Shown piece after piece: positions 1 to 9,479 of a stretch of DNA of 64,000 bases. The position numbers were made by a program, and so were the translations under genes. The stretch spans positions 1 to 64,000 of the forward strand of contig CALLAE010000066.1 of NCBI GenBank assembly GCA_938002665.1. Direction: 5' to 3'. Below the pieces are notes generated by a model, which was not told the DNA's origin, searched no databases, and was given only the letters and a program-made list of their open reading frames with translations. Origin of the DNA: an uncultured Saprospiraceae bacterium. GTDB taxonomy: Bacteria; Bacteroidota; Bacteroidia; Chitinophagales; Saprospiraceae. Numbering within the stretch: position 1 is the stretch's first letter; each line of letters starts with the position of its first letter.

Positions 1-672
1 AGAAGGATTGGCTTTGACAAATTCATCTACAGTCATTTCTTCTTCGACCATAAAAGCCACCCGCTTAGGAGTCATAATATCTCTTACTGACATCTTTTCG
101 AAGTTCAGTAAGTTGTTGATGATCTCAGATTCTTGAGCGGCTATAGCTCCGCTAGAAGCACCTACCTGAGTCATAGCAGCAAAATCTGCTCTGCTCAGCA
201 CAGACTTACTCTTGTCTTTTTTGAGAAACTTAGTGGTCAACTGACAGAGCCATACCAGAGGTGCTAGAACAGTTATAAGCACCTTAAGCATCTTAGTTGT
301 AAAAGGTGCTAAACCTCTCCACCTATTTGCTCCTATGGTTTTGGGAATTATCTCTGAAAGAATCAAGATAAGTAAGGTCATGGCTACTGGAGTGACAATT
401 GTCGCCATGAATGAAGCCCCCCACAACTGAGTAGCAGCTGCCCCTACACCGATAGCACCTGCTGTATGCGCAACTGTATTCAGGGTCAAAATTGCAGATA
501 ATGGCTTATCTATATCCTTTTTGTACTCTTGCAATAGCTTCCCTGTCGCAGTTCCTTTCTGAGCTTGCTGAGTGACATAAGATGGTGTTACACTAAGAAG
601 AACAGCTTCTAGTATAGAACAGAGAAATGAAAACGCGATAGATATCGCAAACCAAAATATTAGAACTCCCAA
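1..672 (-). CDS. CNNM/DUF21-CBS membrane protein, C-terminus off the window
   Basis: The frame reads on the minus strand from about 672 and runs off the left edge, so only about 224 residues are seen. The first half is very hydrophobic with several membrane segments, including a stretch reading LILSEIIPKTIGANR, which is the hallmark of the CNNM/DUF21 transmembrane domain. A segment reading MSVRDIMTPK begins the CBS-pair region. Proteins of this family (HlyC/CorC, CorB, YtfL types) are inner-membrane proteins linked to magnesium or other divalent cation export. There is no ATG; the likeliest start is TTG at 672, since an in-frame stop lies about 30 bases upstream. It follows bioY in the same direction with a 65-base gap. 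Confidence 0.85.
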   Translation of the reverse strand, partial: MGVLIFWFAISIAFSFLCSILEAVLLSVTPSYVTQQAQKGTATGKLLQEYKKDIDKPLSAILTLNTVAHTAGAIGVGAAATQLWGASFMATIVTPVAMTLLILILSEIIPKTIGANRWRGLAPFTTKMLKVLITVLAPLVWLCQLTTKFLKKDKSKSVLSRADFAAMTQVGASSGAIAAQESEIINNLLNFEKMSVRDIMTPKRVAFMVEEEMTVDEFVKANPS

Positions 673-737
673 AATTGAATAGTTTGTTAGAGAGCAAAGC
701 TATATATAACTATTTCTAATATGAAGGGTTTTAAGTT

Positions 738-1268
738 TTAATCCACCATTTTTAGAGGTCTTCTCACAGCTAAAACCACTAAAGCAGCCAATAAAGCCTT
801 AACTAGTGCCATTTGCCAAAAAGGATATAAGCCATACTCTAGAGCTTTTTCCCAGCCGAACTTATAAGTCAACTGGCCCAGGCCGAAAAAGAAGAGGATA
901 ATAGTGCCAGAAAACATAGCAAAGAAAACCCACCTAGAGGAGGAAATGTTTCCTTTGATAATCATAGAAATTGCTATTCCCGCAAACATAAATCCATACA
1001 AAAAACCTCCACTTGCACCAGCCAGCTTATCCCATCCTGCACTACCCTCTGCAAAAACTGGTAAACCCATCAGTCCTAGTAACAAATAGACCCCTATGAT
1101 TAAGGCCGAAGACTTAGGTCTAAATAAACCTGCAATTACAAAGACCACCAAGCTCTGCGCTGTGAAAGGAATGCCTTTTTCAGAAATGGGAAGGGTAACG
1201 GAGATATAGGCAGAAGCTATAAGAAGTAGCAAAGCTAAGACCGCTCCTATGAGTGAGGCTTTATTCAC
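738..1268 (-). CDS. bioY: Biotin transporter BioY (ECF S-component)
   Basis: This is a 176-residue, almost wholly hydrophobic protein with about six membrane segments, the normal size for BioY. The conserved segment GLMGLPVFAEGSAGWDKL followed by the SGGFLYGF region is typical of the biotin-binding S-component of energy-coupling-factor transporters. BioY imports biotin alone or with the EcfA/EcfT module; no such module is in view. The start codon overlaps the last bases of the upstream FG-GAP lipoprotein gene by 8 bp, so the two are probably co-transcribed, although no functional link is evident. Family assignment is firm; coupling to an ECF module elsewhere is inference. Confidence 0.9.
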   Translation of the reverse strand: MNKASLIGAVLALLLLIASAYISVTLPISEKGIPFTAQSLVVFVIAGLFRPKSSALIIGVYLLLGLMGLPVFAEGSAGWDKLAGASGGFLYGFMFAGIAISMIIKGNISSSRWVFFAMFSGTIILFFFGLGQLTYKFGWEKALEYGLYPFWQMALVKALLAALVVLAVRRPLKMVD

Positions 1269-4200
1269 TAGATGTTGCTTTGGGCAGGATCTCGAAGGTC
1301 TGTACTTGTTTGTTATTGTTGGCTACTACCAGGGTCTGCTTTCCTTCTTTCCCTTTTAAGAGGGCCATTTCTCTAACATCATGATTTGCAAAGAACCCTG
1401 ATTCAGTGGTACTCATAGTTCTAAATTTTCTATTGCCCTCATTAAGTAATATCAGACCAGTGCCACTATCCGCTCTCGGAGTCTCCACTTCTGACATATA
1501 CCAATTGCCTGCTATGATAAGGTCTTGATCTCCATCATGATCCACATCTGTTATCACCACATCTTGGATAGGAGCTAGCTGGGCTGGGTAAGGTAATTTC
1601 TCTGCTACCATCTCTCCACCCTCATTCCATAGAATCATGGAACTGAAACAGTTGGCTTTGTAGTGTAGCGCCCCTTCTAGGGCAGAGCCATAAATTTTGA
1701 ATACATCAGACAGACCGAATTCCTCATACGAGCCTATCTCCTTCTTTAAGTCTGGAATCTGCTCGCTGCTACACTGAAATCCACGAACAGGGTACAAAGT
1801 CTCATCCGAGTAGTAACTCACGACTATATCCTGCACACCACTATTGTCAAAATCCCCAGCAAAAATCTCAAACGGCTCCTCATCAGAAGCCTGATATTTA
1901 TAATTCTCTCCCAGATTTCCTAGCACATAATCCATATCACCATCCCCATCTAGGTCGCCTTCAGAAATAGAATTCCACCATCCGGTTAGTGCTTTTTTTA
2001 ATGGTTTAGCAAGGGTCAGTTTTCCTTGCTCGTTCTCAAAAAATAGAAGGTCAGTCCACTCGCCAGCCAGCATCAGATCCGCATCGCCATCTTTATCATA
2101 ATCTGTCCATAGAGCAGTGGTTATCATGCCTGCCTTTCTAAGTTCTGGTGCCATTTCTACAGTCTTATCTACAAAACCTTGTGGGGTATTCTCTAGTAAG
2201 TAACTATCTGGAGAAGATGGATACTTGCCATGTAACAATCTACCACCCACAAATAGATCTTCATCTCCATCTCTATCATAATCTGCAGCTGTCACTATAC
2301 CTCCACTAGATAGAAATTCAGGTAGCATATTCTTTGCACGTGTCATTCTTCCTTTCCCATCATTTAAGTAAAGTCTATCCTGTAGAAATTTTGACTCTGA
2401 CGGAAACTCATAACTACCACTGACCACATAGAGATCCTTGTCACCATCTCCATCTGCATCAAAGAAGGTAGCAGAGATATCTTCATACACCTTATCAGCT
2501 GCAAAGCTTGACAACTCAGAATAACCATTGGCCTTTCCAAGATAGATGCTGCCTGCCTGCCCTCTAGCTCCTCCTATATACAAGTCATCTATACCATCCC
2601 CATTCACGTCAGCAGAGCACAAGGCAGGGCCCAGCTGCGAGAGTAAGTGGGGCAGCAAAACTTGTACTTTGTAGTCATCTACATATTCTTCCTGATGTGT
2701 GAAAGCTAGAGTTTGGGCTGGCAATGCTTTCAAGCGTGGTACGGGCTTTGGAGTTGTAATAGCTTCAGTGCTCGCGTCTGTATCCGATAGGATAATAGTT
2801 GTACCTTTTGTTAGCTGCGTAAGGATTTGCTTCCTTCCATCTAGCCATTCTGCGATAAGCTTGACTGGTTCTTCATCTTCTGCAAAGCCAAAGTGCAAAT
2901 AAGGTTCGCAAGAAGACTGAAATCCCCTGGTCACTTGCAATTCTTTGTATCGCTTTCCTTTAGTTGTTTCCAGAGTGACTTTGGTATTATAACCGTTCTT
3001 ATTTCTAGCAGTTCCTTCAAAGGCGATCCTTAGGAAATTGTTATCATTCTTACGGTTTTCATATATGGAGGCTGGGTCATTAATATTATTGACGACGACA
3101 TCTAGGTCGCCATCATTATCTAGATCACCAGTCGCCATACCGTGAGAAAAGCCCTCCATGTCAAAACCCCATTCCGAAGAAACCTTCTCAAACTTCAGCG
3201 CTCCTTTATTCTCGAAAGCATAATTTTTTAATGGGGTACTTTTCAGCAAGGAATTAGCTTGTGCAAAGGTCAGGCGGTTATTACTCTTTTTAGCTAACTC
3301 ATTAGATTTTTTTGAGAAGTCTTTGTCTTGGGTATCTTTCAGCCAGCCATTGGCGACTAACAGGTCATCATCTCCATCCTGATCATAATCCCCAAACAGT
3401 GCTGCCCAGCTCCAGTCAGATTTGTCTATCCCAGAATAATGGGCAACATCAGAAAAGTGGCCATTACCTGCATTCAGATGAAGAGCATTGCGCATGTATT
3501 GATAGTGCATTCCATTATTCACCATATCAGAAAATCGCTGCATATCCATAGGCGCCATATTGGTCTTTTGGCGTAGGTTATCTTCCGAGAGCATTTCACC
3601 AGTAAATATATCTAGCTGACCGTCATGGTTGATATCCGCTACATCTACCCCCATAGCAAAGTATGAGCAATGCGGAAAATACTTCTCTAGGCTTTCCTTG
3701 AAAGTCCCATCTTTTTGATTGATATAATATTGATCACGAGGCTGGAAATCGCTAGTTACATATAAGTCAGTCCACCCATCGCTGTTGAGATCAGCAGCTA
3801 CCACTCCTAGGCTATAAGTGTAGTTAAGAACACCTGCTTCCTTAGTCACATCTGTATAGACTTGGTTGCCATCATTTCTGTATAATTTATCAGACTCATA
3901 ATGATTTGGCTGCTTCACTTTAGCTATCATCTCCTGGATAGGTTTTACAAAAGTGGAGGGATGATTGGCCAGATACAAGTCTAGATCTCCATCATTATCA
4001 TAATCAAAGAAAATAGACTGAATCGTTTGGGAGGCATCATTTACACCAAAAGCGGCAGCTGATTCCAAGAAAGTATTGTCTTTTCGATTTATAAAAAGCA
4101 GGTTTTCTTTATCCTTCAGATTAGCGGACCATCCTGATCTAGAGACATAGATATCCATCCATCCATCAGAGTTGAAATCTACAAAGGTGACACCTGTTTT

Positions 4201-4563
4201 GTTCCCGCCATACTTAGCAATTCCAGCTGAGTCACTAATATCTTCAAACTGCATCCCACCCTTATTGAGATATAGTTTGTCCCTACCTTGAGTAGAGGTA
4301 AAATAGAGATCTTGTAGGCCATCATTATTTATATCAGCGATGCCGACACCACCTCCGTTATACAGATATACATATCTGTAATAATTAATTTCCTCATTCT
4401 CAGCTATTAAGTTATTGAATGTGACTCCACTGTGCTCTACCGCTACGTTTTTAAAAAGTGAGAAAGATTCACTTTTAGTTGGATCTGCAGAGCTAGAATC
4501 TTTTTGACATGCAGTCAAGGACAACAGTACTAGCAATACAATCAGTCTCAAAAAGGAAAACAT
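1261..4563 (-). CDS. Large FG-GAP/VCBS-repeat lipoprotein with UnbV/ASPIC domain (CRTAC1-like)
   Basis: This protein of 1100 residues starts with a lipoprotein signal peptide ending LSLTACQKD, so Cys19 is the likely lipidated residue. Many repeats of the type DINNDGLQDLYF or DGDLDLYLAN follow; these calcium-binding loops form FG-GAP beta-propellers. Two propeller blocks flank a central ASPIC/UnbV domain at about residues 510-600. Such proteins are abundant in Bacteroidota and are thought to sit on the cell surface as binding or scaffold lipoproteins, often near SusCD systems, but none is adjacent here. It is divergent from, and clearly paralogous to, the gene at 4859-8212. The ligand is unknown. 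Confidence 0.85.
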   Translation of the reverse strand: MFSFLRLIVLLVLLSLTACQKDSSSADPTKSESFSLFKNVAVEHSGVTFNNLIAENEEINYYRYVYLYNGGGVGIADINNDGLQDLYFTSTQGRDKLYLNKGGMQFEDISDSAGIAKYGGNKTGVTFVDFNSDGWMDIYVSRSGWSANLKDKENLLFINRKDNTFLESAAAFGVNDASQTIQSIFFDYDNDGDLDLYLANHPSTFVKPIQEMIAKVKQPNHYESDKLYRNDGNQVYTDVTKEAGVLNYTYSLGVVAADLNSDGWTDLYVTSDFQPRDQYYINQKDGTFKESLEKYFPHCSYFAMGVDVADINHDGQLDIFTGEMLSEDNLRQKTNMAPMDMQRFSDMVNNGMHYQYMRNALHLNAGNGHFSDVAHYSGIDKSDWSWAALFGDYDQDGDDDLLVANGWLKDTQDKDFSKKSNELAKKSNNRLTFAQANSLLKSTPLKNYAFENKGALKFEKVSSEWGFDMEGFSHGMATGDLDNDGDLDVVVNNINDPASIYENRKNDNNFLRIAFEGTARNKNGYNTKVTLETTKGKRYKELQVTRGFQSSCEPYLHFGFAEDEEPVKLIAEWLDGRKQILTQLTKGTTIILSDTDASTEAITTPKPVPRLKALPAQTLAFTHQEEYVDDYKVQVLLPHLLSQLGPALCSADVNGDGIDDLYIGGARGQAGSIYLGKANGYSELSSFAADKVYEDISATFFDADGDGDKDLYVVSGSYEFPSESKFLQDRLYLNDGKGRMTRAKNMLPEFLSSGGIVTAADYDRDGDEDLFVGGRLLHGKYPSSPDSYLLENTPQGFVDKTVEMAPELRKAGMITTALWTDYDKDGDADLMLAGEWTDLLFFENEQGKLTLAKPLKKALTGWWNSISEGDLDGDGDMDYVLGNLGENYKYQASDEEPFEIFAGDFDNSGVQDIVVSYYSDETLYPVRGFQCSSEQIPDLKKEIGSYEEFGLSDVFKIYGSALEGALHYKANCFSSMILWNEGGEMVAEKLPYPAQLAPIQDVVITDVDHDGDQDLIIAGNWYMSEVETPRADSGTGLILLNEGNRKFRTMSTTESGFFANHDVREMALLKGKEGKQTLVVANNNKQVQTFEILPKATSSE

Positions 4564-4858
4564 GAATAAAGAGTTAAGTTGCTAATATAGGCACTAGCTC
4601 TAAAGAATGGTGCTGGCGTACAAAAAATACCGAAAGATAAACTTCTATTCGGCTCAACAATGCTATATGAAAGAGCCGAATTTCTATGTTGATAACTTAG
4701 GTTGTAATAATTTCCTTTGTTAAGAAAATGACTAAATTCGGGTTTGTCATTAGCTAACTAAAAGAAATTCATTTAGATAGTTATTGATTTCTCAAATCCA
4801 TCAATTTCAAATAATATTTTGCAACTGAAACTGCAAAAGGAAATATAAGTTGATAATC

Positions 4859-7800
4859 ATGTCAATAAAGAAAACTACTCTCTACCTTTTAATTCTTGCC
4901 TTTCTGTTTTCATGCAAAAATGAAGACCTCACAACTGCTAGTAAGACGAGTATGGTTAGTGCTAGCGGACAGCCTTCTGGTTTTGTAAATGTTCTATCCT
5001 CTAGCTCTGGTATCACTTTCAAAAATCAGTTGAAAGATGATCCTATGTCCGATAAAAATGTACTCTCCTTTCAAAATTACTTTCATGGTGCTGGAGTAGG
5101 CGTCGGGGATTTTAATAATGATGGCCTGGAGGATATTTTCTTTGCGGGTAACGAAGTTCCTAATGAGCTGTATATAAACAAAGGCGACCTAAAATTTGAA
5201 AAACTAGGTCCAGGAGCTGGGATCAATAAGAATAAAATCTGGGCGGCAGGTGTCTCTGTAATAGATATTAATATGGATGGCTACAAAGACATCTATGTAA
5301 CTCAGCAAGGCCCTTATACACCTTCAGAAAGGAAAAATCTTTTCTATATAAATAATGGCGATCTGACCTTTACTGAATCAGCCGCAGCTATGGGTCTAGA
5401 TAATCCTAATTATTCTACTCAAGCTGCCTTTTTAGACTACGATAAGGATGGTGATCTGGATTGTTACGTTATGGATGAATCCAAATATGCCATGGTCATT
5501 CTACAAACTATCTATGATGATCTGGAGGACGAAGACAATCTGCGTGCAGCTAGTGGACGATTGTATGAAAATACAGGCAACCTTAAATTCAAAGATGTAA
5601 CCAAAGAAGCAGGTGTGCTTAATTATGGGTATGGTCTAGGCTTGGCTATCACAGATATCAATAATGATAACTGGCCAGACATTCTCGTCGTCAATGATTA
5701 TACTGTTCCAGACTTTCTTTATATCAATCAGAAAGACGGCACCTTCAAAGAACAAGTCAAAGATTACACTAGACAGATTTCTTATTTCGGCATGGGCTGT
5801 GATGTAGCCGACATAAATAATGATGGACTCTTAGATATAGGTGTGGTGGATATGGCTGCTGATGATCACTTCAGAGATAAGACTCTAATGGCGGGTATGG
5901 ATACTGAGGCATTTAAATATTATTTCTATGAGCTAGGCTATCAGCATCAGTATATGTTCAATAGTCTTCAGCTCAACAATGGGAACAATACGTTCTCTAA
6001 CATTGCAGCGCTTGCTGGAGTGCTGAAGTCTGACTGGAGTTGGGCAGCCTTGTTTTCTGATTTTAATCTAGATGGTTATAAAGATTATTATATTACTAAT
6101 GGCTTTAGAAGATACTCCAGAGATAATGATTTCAGAAAAATGATGAAGGAGATTAGAGACGCTAATAATAATACTGTTCCTCTTTCATACAGAAAAGAGG
6201 TCTATGCTCTTATGCCTGAAATTAAGCTAAAGAATAAGTTATTCATTAATGATGGTAAACTACATTTTGCAGACAACCATAAGGATTTCTTACATCCTGA
6301 TATAGAGACTTATTCTTCTGGAGCAGCCTTAGCTGATTTTGATAACGATGGAGATATGGATGTGGTAGTTAGCAATATAGATCAGGAAGTAACATTACTC
6401 AAAAATATGGCTGTCGAAAAATCAGGAAGGAACTATATCAAACTAAGCCTTGGAGGACAGAATCCAGCTAAATACTTAGGGAGCAAAGTCTATATAGAAA
6501 CTGAAGAGAAAACGCAGTTACAAGAGTATAATTTTGTAAGAGGCTATGAGTCTACTATGCAAGAGGTGCTAATTTTTGGGATAGGAACAGAAGACAAAAT
6601 AAAGAACATCCGTGTCATCTGGCCAGATGGTAATGTTCAGAATCTACCAAACCAAACTGCCAATCAACATTTAGTAATAGAATACAAAAAAGAAGGTCAG
6701 TTTGTACCAGAAAAAAACAATATCACTGCTGGTGTATTGCAGCCACAGGAAACTTCAAAGCTAGGCTTAGACTATAAGCATACTGAAAATAGTTTTGATG
6801 ATTTCGAAAAAGAAATTCTTTTGCCTCAAAAGCAAACCTATTTCGGTCCTGCACTGGCTACCGCTGATGTAAACAAAGACGGTCTAGATGATGTATACAT
6901 AGGTGGAGCAAAAGGGCAGGCAGGAAAACTATACCTCCAGACTAGTGCAGGAACTTTTTCTCCTGCCCCCTCACAGCCATGGACTGATGAGGCACTGAGC
7001 GAAGATGTGGATGCTGTGTTTATTGATCCTAATCAAGATGGTAACTTAGACTTACTAGTCATAAGTGGTGGTAGTGGCGATATGGTAGGATCAGAATTTT
7101 GGTTAAAAGATAGATTCTACGCTGCTGATGGGTCTGGACAGTTTTTTAGAATTGCTAATGTCATTCCAGATCTCGAGACAGCTTCCTACGCAGTAGTAGC
7201 GGAGAACATTGATGATGACCCTGAAAAAGAGATACTCATTCTAGGTGCTAGTCAGCCAGGAAAATACCCACTGGTAGAGAAGTCCATACTTTATGACTAT
7301 CAAGGTAAGAGCTTTGTAGATGTAACTGATACAAAGATTCCTGAGCTCAATAGTAAGGATGGCCTATTAAGGGATGCAGTCTGGGCTGACCTCAATGGCG
7401 ACGGAACCAAGGACTTAATAACAGCAGGAGAATGGCAGAACCTCAGAGTTTTCCTTTCAGAAGGCGATCAATATAAGGAATCAGACAACTGGGGCACCAC
7501 TGATAGAGAAGGCTGGTGGAGGAGCTTACATGCTGAGGATTTGGATGGTGATGGGGATATGGATCTTATTGCTGGAAACGTGGGTAAGAATTTTAAGCAA
7601 AAAGCAAGCAGGGAGCATCCCCTCTATCTCTACTCTAACGACTATGATGGAAATGGCACTTTAGATTGTGTGCTGGCTAAAGAATACAAAGACAGAATAG
7701 TACCAGCCAGGGGGCGAGAGTGCTCTAGTGAGCAGATGCCGTTTATCAGTGAAAAATTTGAAACCTATAATGCTTTTGCTTCTGCCAGTATAGGAGACAT

Positions 7801-8212
7801 TCTAGGGAAGGAAAAAATAGATGAAGGTATCAAGCTAAAAGCCGTAGATTTCTACTCATACATACTATGGAACGAAGGCAATAAATTCAACTATGAAAAA
7901 TTGCCTCCACTTGCTCAAACTTCTCCCGTCAATGATATCTTAGTCAGAGATTTTAATAAAGATGGAACTAAGGATATTATGATAGTCGGTAACGATTATA
8001 ATACTGAATACGAAACGCCTAGGCTAGATGCAGGCAATGGACTGATCTTGATAAATAAAAAGAACAAAAAATTCGAAGCACTGACAGTAGCCGAGTCTGG
8101 TGTATTCTCTCCTGGAGATGCCAAAAAACTTAAAAGTTTAAAAGCAGGTAACAAAGAACTGATCCTTGTAGCGAATAATAATGATAAGTTAAGTATCTAC
8201 TCAACCAGATAA
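4859..8212 (+). CDS. Large FG-GAP/VCBS-repeat lipoprotein with UnbV/ASPIC domain (CRTAC1-like)
   Basis: This protein of about 1117 residues has the same architecture as its divergent neighbour: a lipoprotein signal ending LAFLFSCKNED, an N-terminal FG-GAP propeller with repeats such as DFNNDGLEDIFF, an ASPIC/UnbV domain at about residues 525-610 (RVIWPDGNVQNLP), and a second propeller with repeats such as DLDGDGDMDLIAGN. The ATG at 4859 is chosen over an in-frame TTG three codons upstream because it follows an AAAGGA stretch and gives a compact signal peptide. The two genes share a 286-base intergenic region that must hold both promoters. The paralogy suggests one duplicated surface-protein module; the substrate is unknown. 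Confidence 0.85.
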   Translation: MSIKKTTLYLLILAFLFSCKNEDLTTASKTSMVSASGQPSGFVNVLSSSSGITFKNQLKDDPMSDKNVLSFQNYFHGAGVGVGDFNNDGLEDIFFAGNEVPNELYINKGDLKFEKLGPGAGINKNKIWAAGVSVIDINMDGYKDIYVTQQGPYTPSERKNLFYINNGDLTFTESAAAMGLDNPNYSTQAAFLDYDKDGDLDCYVMDESKYAMVILQTIYDDLEDEDNLRAASGRLYENTGNLKFKDVTKEAGVLNYGYGLGLAITDINNDNWPDILVVNDYTVPDFLYINQKDGTFKEQVKDYTRQISYFGMGCDVADINNDGLLDIGVVDMAADDHFRDKTLMAGMDTEAFKYYFYELGYQHQYMFNSLQLNNGNNTFSNIAALAGVLKSDWSWAALFSDFNLDGYKDYYITNGFRRYSRDNDFRKMMKEIRDANNNTVPLSYRKEVYALMPEIKLKNKLFINDGKLHFADNHKDFLHPDIETYSSGAALADFDNDGDMDVVVSNIDQEVTLLKNMAVEKSGRNYIKLSLGGQNPAKYLGSKVYIETEEKTQLQEYNFVRGYESTMQEVLIFGIGTEDKIKNIRVIWPDGNVQNLPNQTANQHLVIEYKKEGQFVPEKNNITAGVLQPQETSKLGLDYKHTENSFDDFEKEILLPQKQTYFGPALATADVNKDGLDDVYIGGAKGQAGKLYLQTSAGTFSPAPSQPWTDEALSEDVDAVFIDPNQDGNLDLLVISGGSGDMVGSEFWLKDRFYAADGSGQFFRIANVIPDLETASYAVVAENIDDDPEKEILILGASQPGKYPLVEKSILYDYQGKSFVDVTDTKIPELNSKDGLLRDAVWADLNGDGTKDLITAGEWQNLRVFLSEGDQYKESDNWGTTDREGWWRSLHAEDLDGDGDMDLIAGNVGKNFKQKASREHPLYLYSNDYDGNGTLDCVLAKEYKDRIVPARGRECSSEQMPFISEKFETYNAFASASIGDILGKEKIDEGIKLKAVDFYSYILWNEGNKFNYEKLPPLAQTSPVNDILVRDFNKDGTKDIMIVGNDYNTEYETPRLDAGNGLILINKKNKKFEALTVAESGVFSPGDAKKLKSLKAGNKELILVANNNDKLSIYSTR

Positions 8213-8213
8213 A

Positions 8214-9230
8214 TTAAGAGTTATAGATTTTATTGGCTAGGATCTTTAAAGTAGTTCCTTCCTTATCTGCTATGTATAACTTGCCCTCACCAAAATATAC
8301 GTCGGAAGGCGCTTTGCTCATATGATCGAGCTTGTAAGCCAGCTTACCATTAGGCAGGTAAACCAGTATAGCTTTCAGCCCTTCATCACAGACAAAAACA
8401 TGTTTGCCATCTGATGCAACTCCTGTAGGTCTCATCATCCCATCTTTAGTTCCAAAGCTACTCACAAATAGCCCTTCATTATCTAGTAACTGCACTCTAC
8501 TGTTACCAGTATCAGTCACATATATTTTATTATTGGCCCATACTACTGCTGTAGGTGTATCAAACCCATCTTTACCAGAGCCATAAGAACCCCTTGTACT
8601 GAACTCTCCTTTTTTACTATAAATGAGTCTATGTTTTCCTTGATCTACTATCGTAAAATCATTTATACGTAGCCCATCAAAACAGGTGGGATGATTGAGT
8701 TCATAAGGAATATCAAATTTGAACATATCATCTAAAAATGCCCCCCCTCTGTACACGAAGATCGAATCCAAATCAAACATTGGCATAAGCAATTTGCTTG
8801 ATCGCTGATTTATATAAGTTACCTTTAGACTATTAGTAAGTTCTGTAATATCCCCACTTTCTATATCCACCTGCAGAACCAAGTTTTGAATGGTATCCGT
8901 CAAGTACACATTAGTTAGATAGCTTGCAACTCCAACTGGCGAAAAACCTTGAATGGTTTGCTCTTTGACCAGATACCAATCTTCTTTCATGGGTATCCCT
9001 ATATCTATTGTGAGTTCTTGAATCTTGGGCTGTTGGAATTTTTTCCTCAGTTCTTCTAGCTCATTTGAGTCTTGTTCATCAATAATGACCATCCTTCCAT
9101 TATCAGCTTCTATAACCTTTTGCTTGTGCTCACCTAGCGACTCAGAAGCACTCTCGACCCTTGCCTTTGTAGGATCTACGACACAGGACTGTAGTAATAA
9201 AACTATAAACAAAAACAAAACAACTCTCAT
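8214..9230 (-). CDS. NHL-repeat (six-bladed beta-propeller) lipoprotein
   Basis: About 338 residues starting with a lipoprotein signal ending LLLQSCVVD. The C-terminal half has NHL-type propeller blades, for example TAVVWANNKIYVTDTGNSRVQLLDNEG and then GVASDGKHVFVCDEG, so the protein should fold as a beta-propeller outside the cytoplasm. The ATG at 9230 is preferred over an in-frame TTG two codons upstream. The stop lies 1 base from the convergent stop of the large FG-GAP lipoprotein at 8212, with no visible terminator between them. Ligand and role are unknown. Confidence 0.8.
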   Translation of the reverse strand: MRVVLFLFIVLLLQSCVVDPTKARVESASESLGEHKQKVIEADNGRMVIIDEQDSNELEELRKKFQQPKIQELTIDIGIPMKEDWYLVKEQTIQGFSPVGVASYLTNVYLTDTIQNLVLQVDIESGDITELTNSLKVTYINQRSSKLLMPMFDLDSIFVYRGGAFLDDMFKFDIPYELNHPTCFDGLRINDFTIVDQGKHRLIYSKKGEFSTRGSYGSGKDGFDTPTAVVWANNKIYVTDTGNSRVQLLDNEGLFVSSFGTKDGMMRPTGVASDGKHVFVCDEGLKAILVYLPNGKLAYKLDHMSKAPSDVYFGEGKLYIADKEGTTLKILANKIYNS

Positions 9231-9399
9231 ATTCAATATCTTTAATCAATTTAGTGGTGATGATATGTCCTGAGTGAGATTTATTAAACTTCACAGATTT
9301 AATGATCTGCTCTTCCCATTCTTCAGCTCCTTCCACTAACTTATATCTTTTATTAGCCAATAGGTCTTCGTAAGTCTGTTTCTCTCCTGAGGTAATCAA
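9142..9399 (-). CDS. Small hypothetical ORF, possibly a gene remnant
   Basis: An 85-codon frame whose first 55 residues look like a soluble charged protein (for example EKQTYEDLLANKRYKLVEGAEEWEEQ), while the last 30 residues overlap the signal-peptide region of the NHL lipoprotein in another frame and look random. It could be the 5' remnant of a decayed gene, or chance. No family was recognised and no promoter is visible. A short downstream-type fragment encoding KKEWWQGSVKY before a stop, at about 9420-9450 on the same strand, adds to the impression of decay. Confidence 0.25.
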   Translation of the reverse strand: MITSGEKQTYEDLLANKRYKLVEGAEEWEEQIIKSVKFNKSHSGHIITTKLIKDIEYESCFVFVYSFITTVLCRRSYKGKGRECF

Positions 9400-9479
9400 G
9401 ATACTACTGAATCAATGACCTAATACTTCACAGATCCTTGCCACCATTCTTTTTTCTAGCGTACTTACTTAGCTCCACC

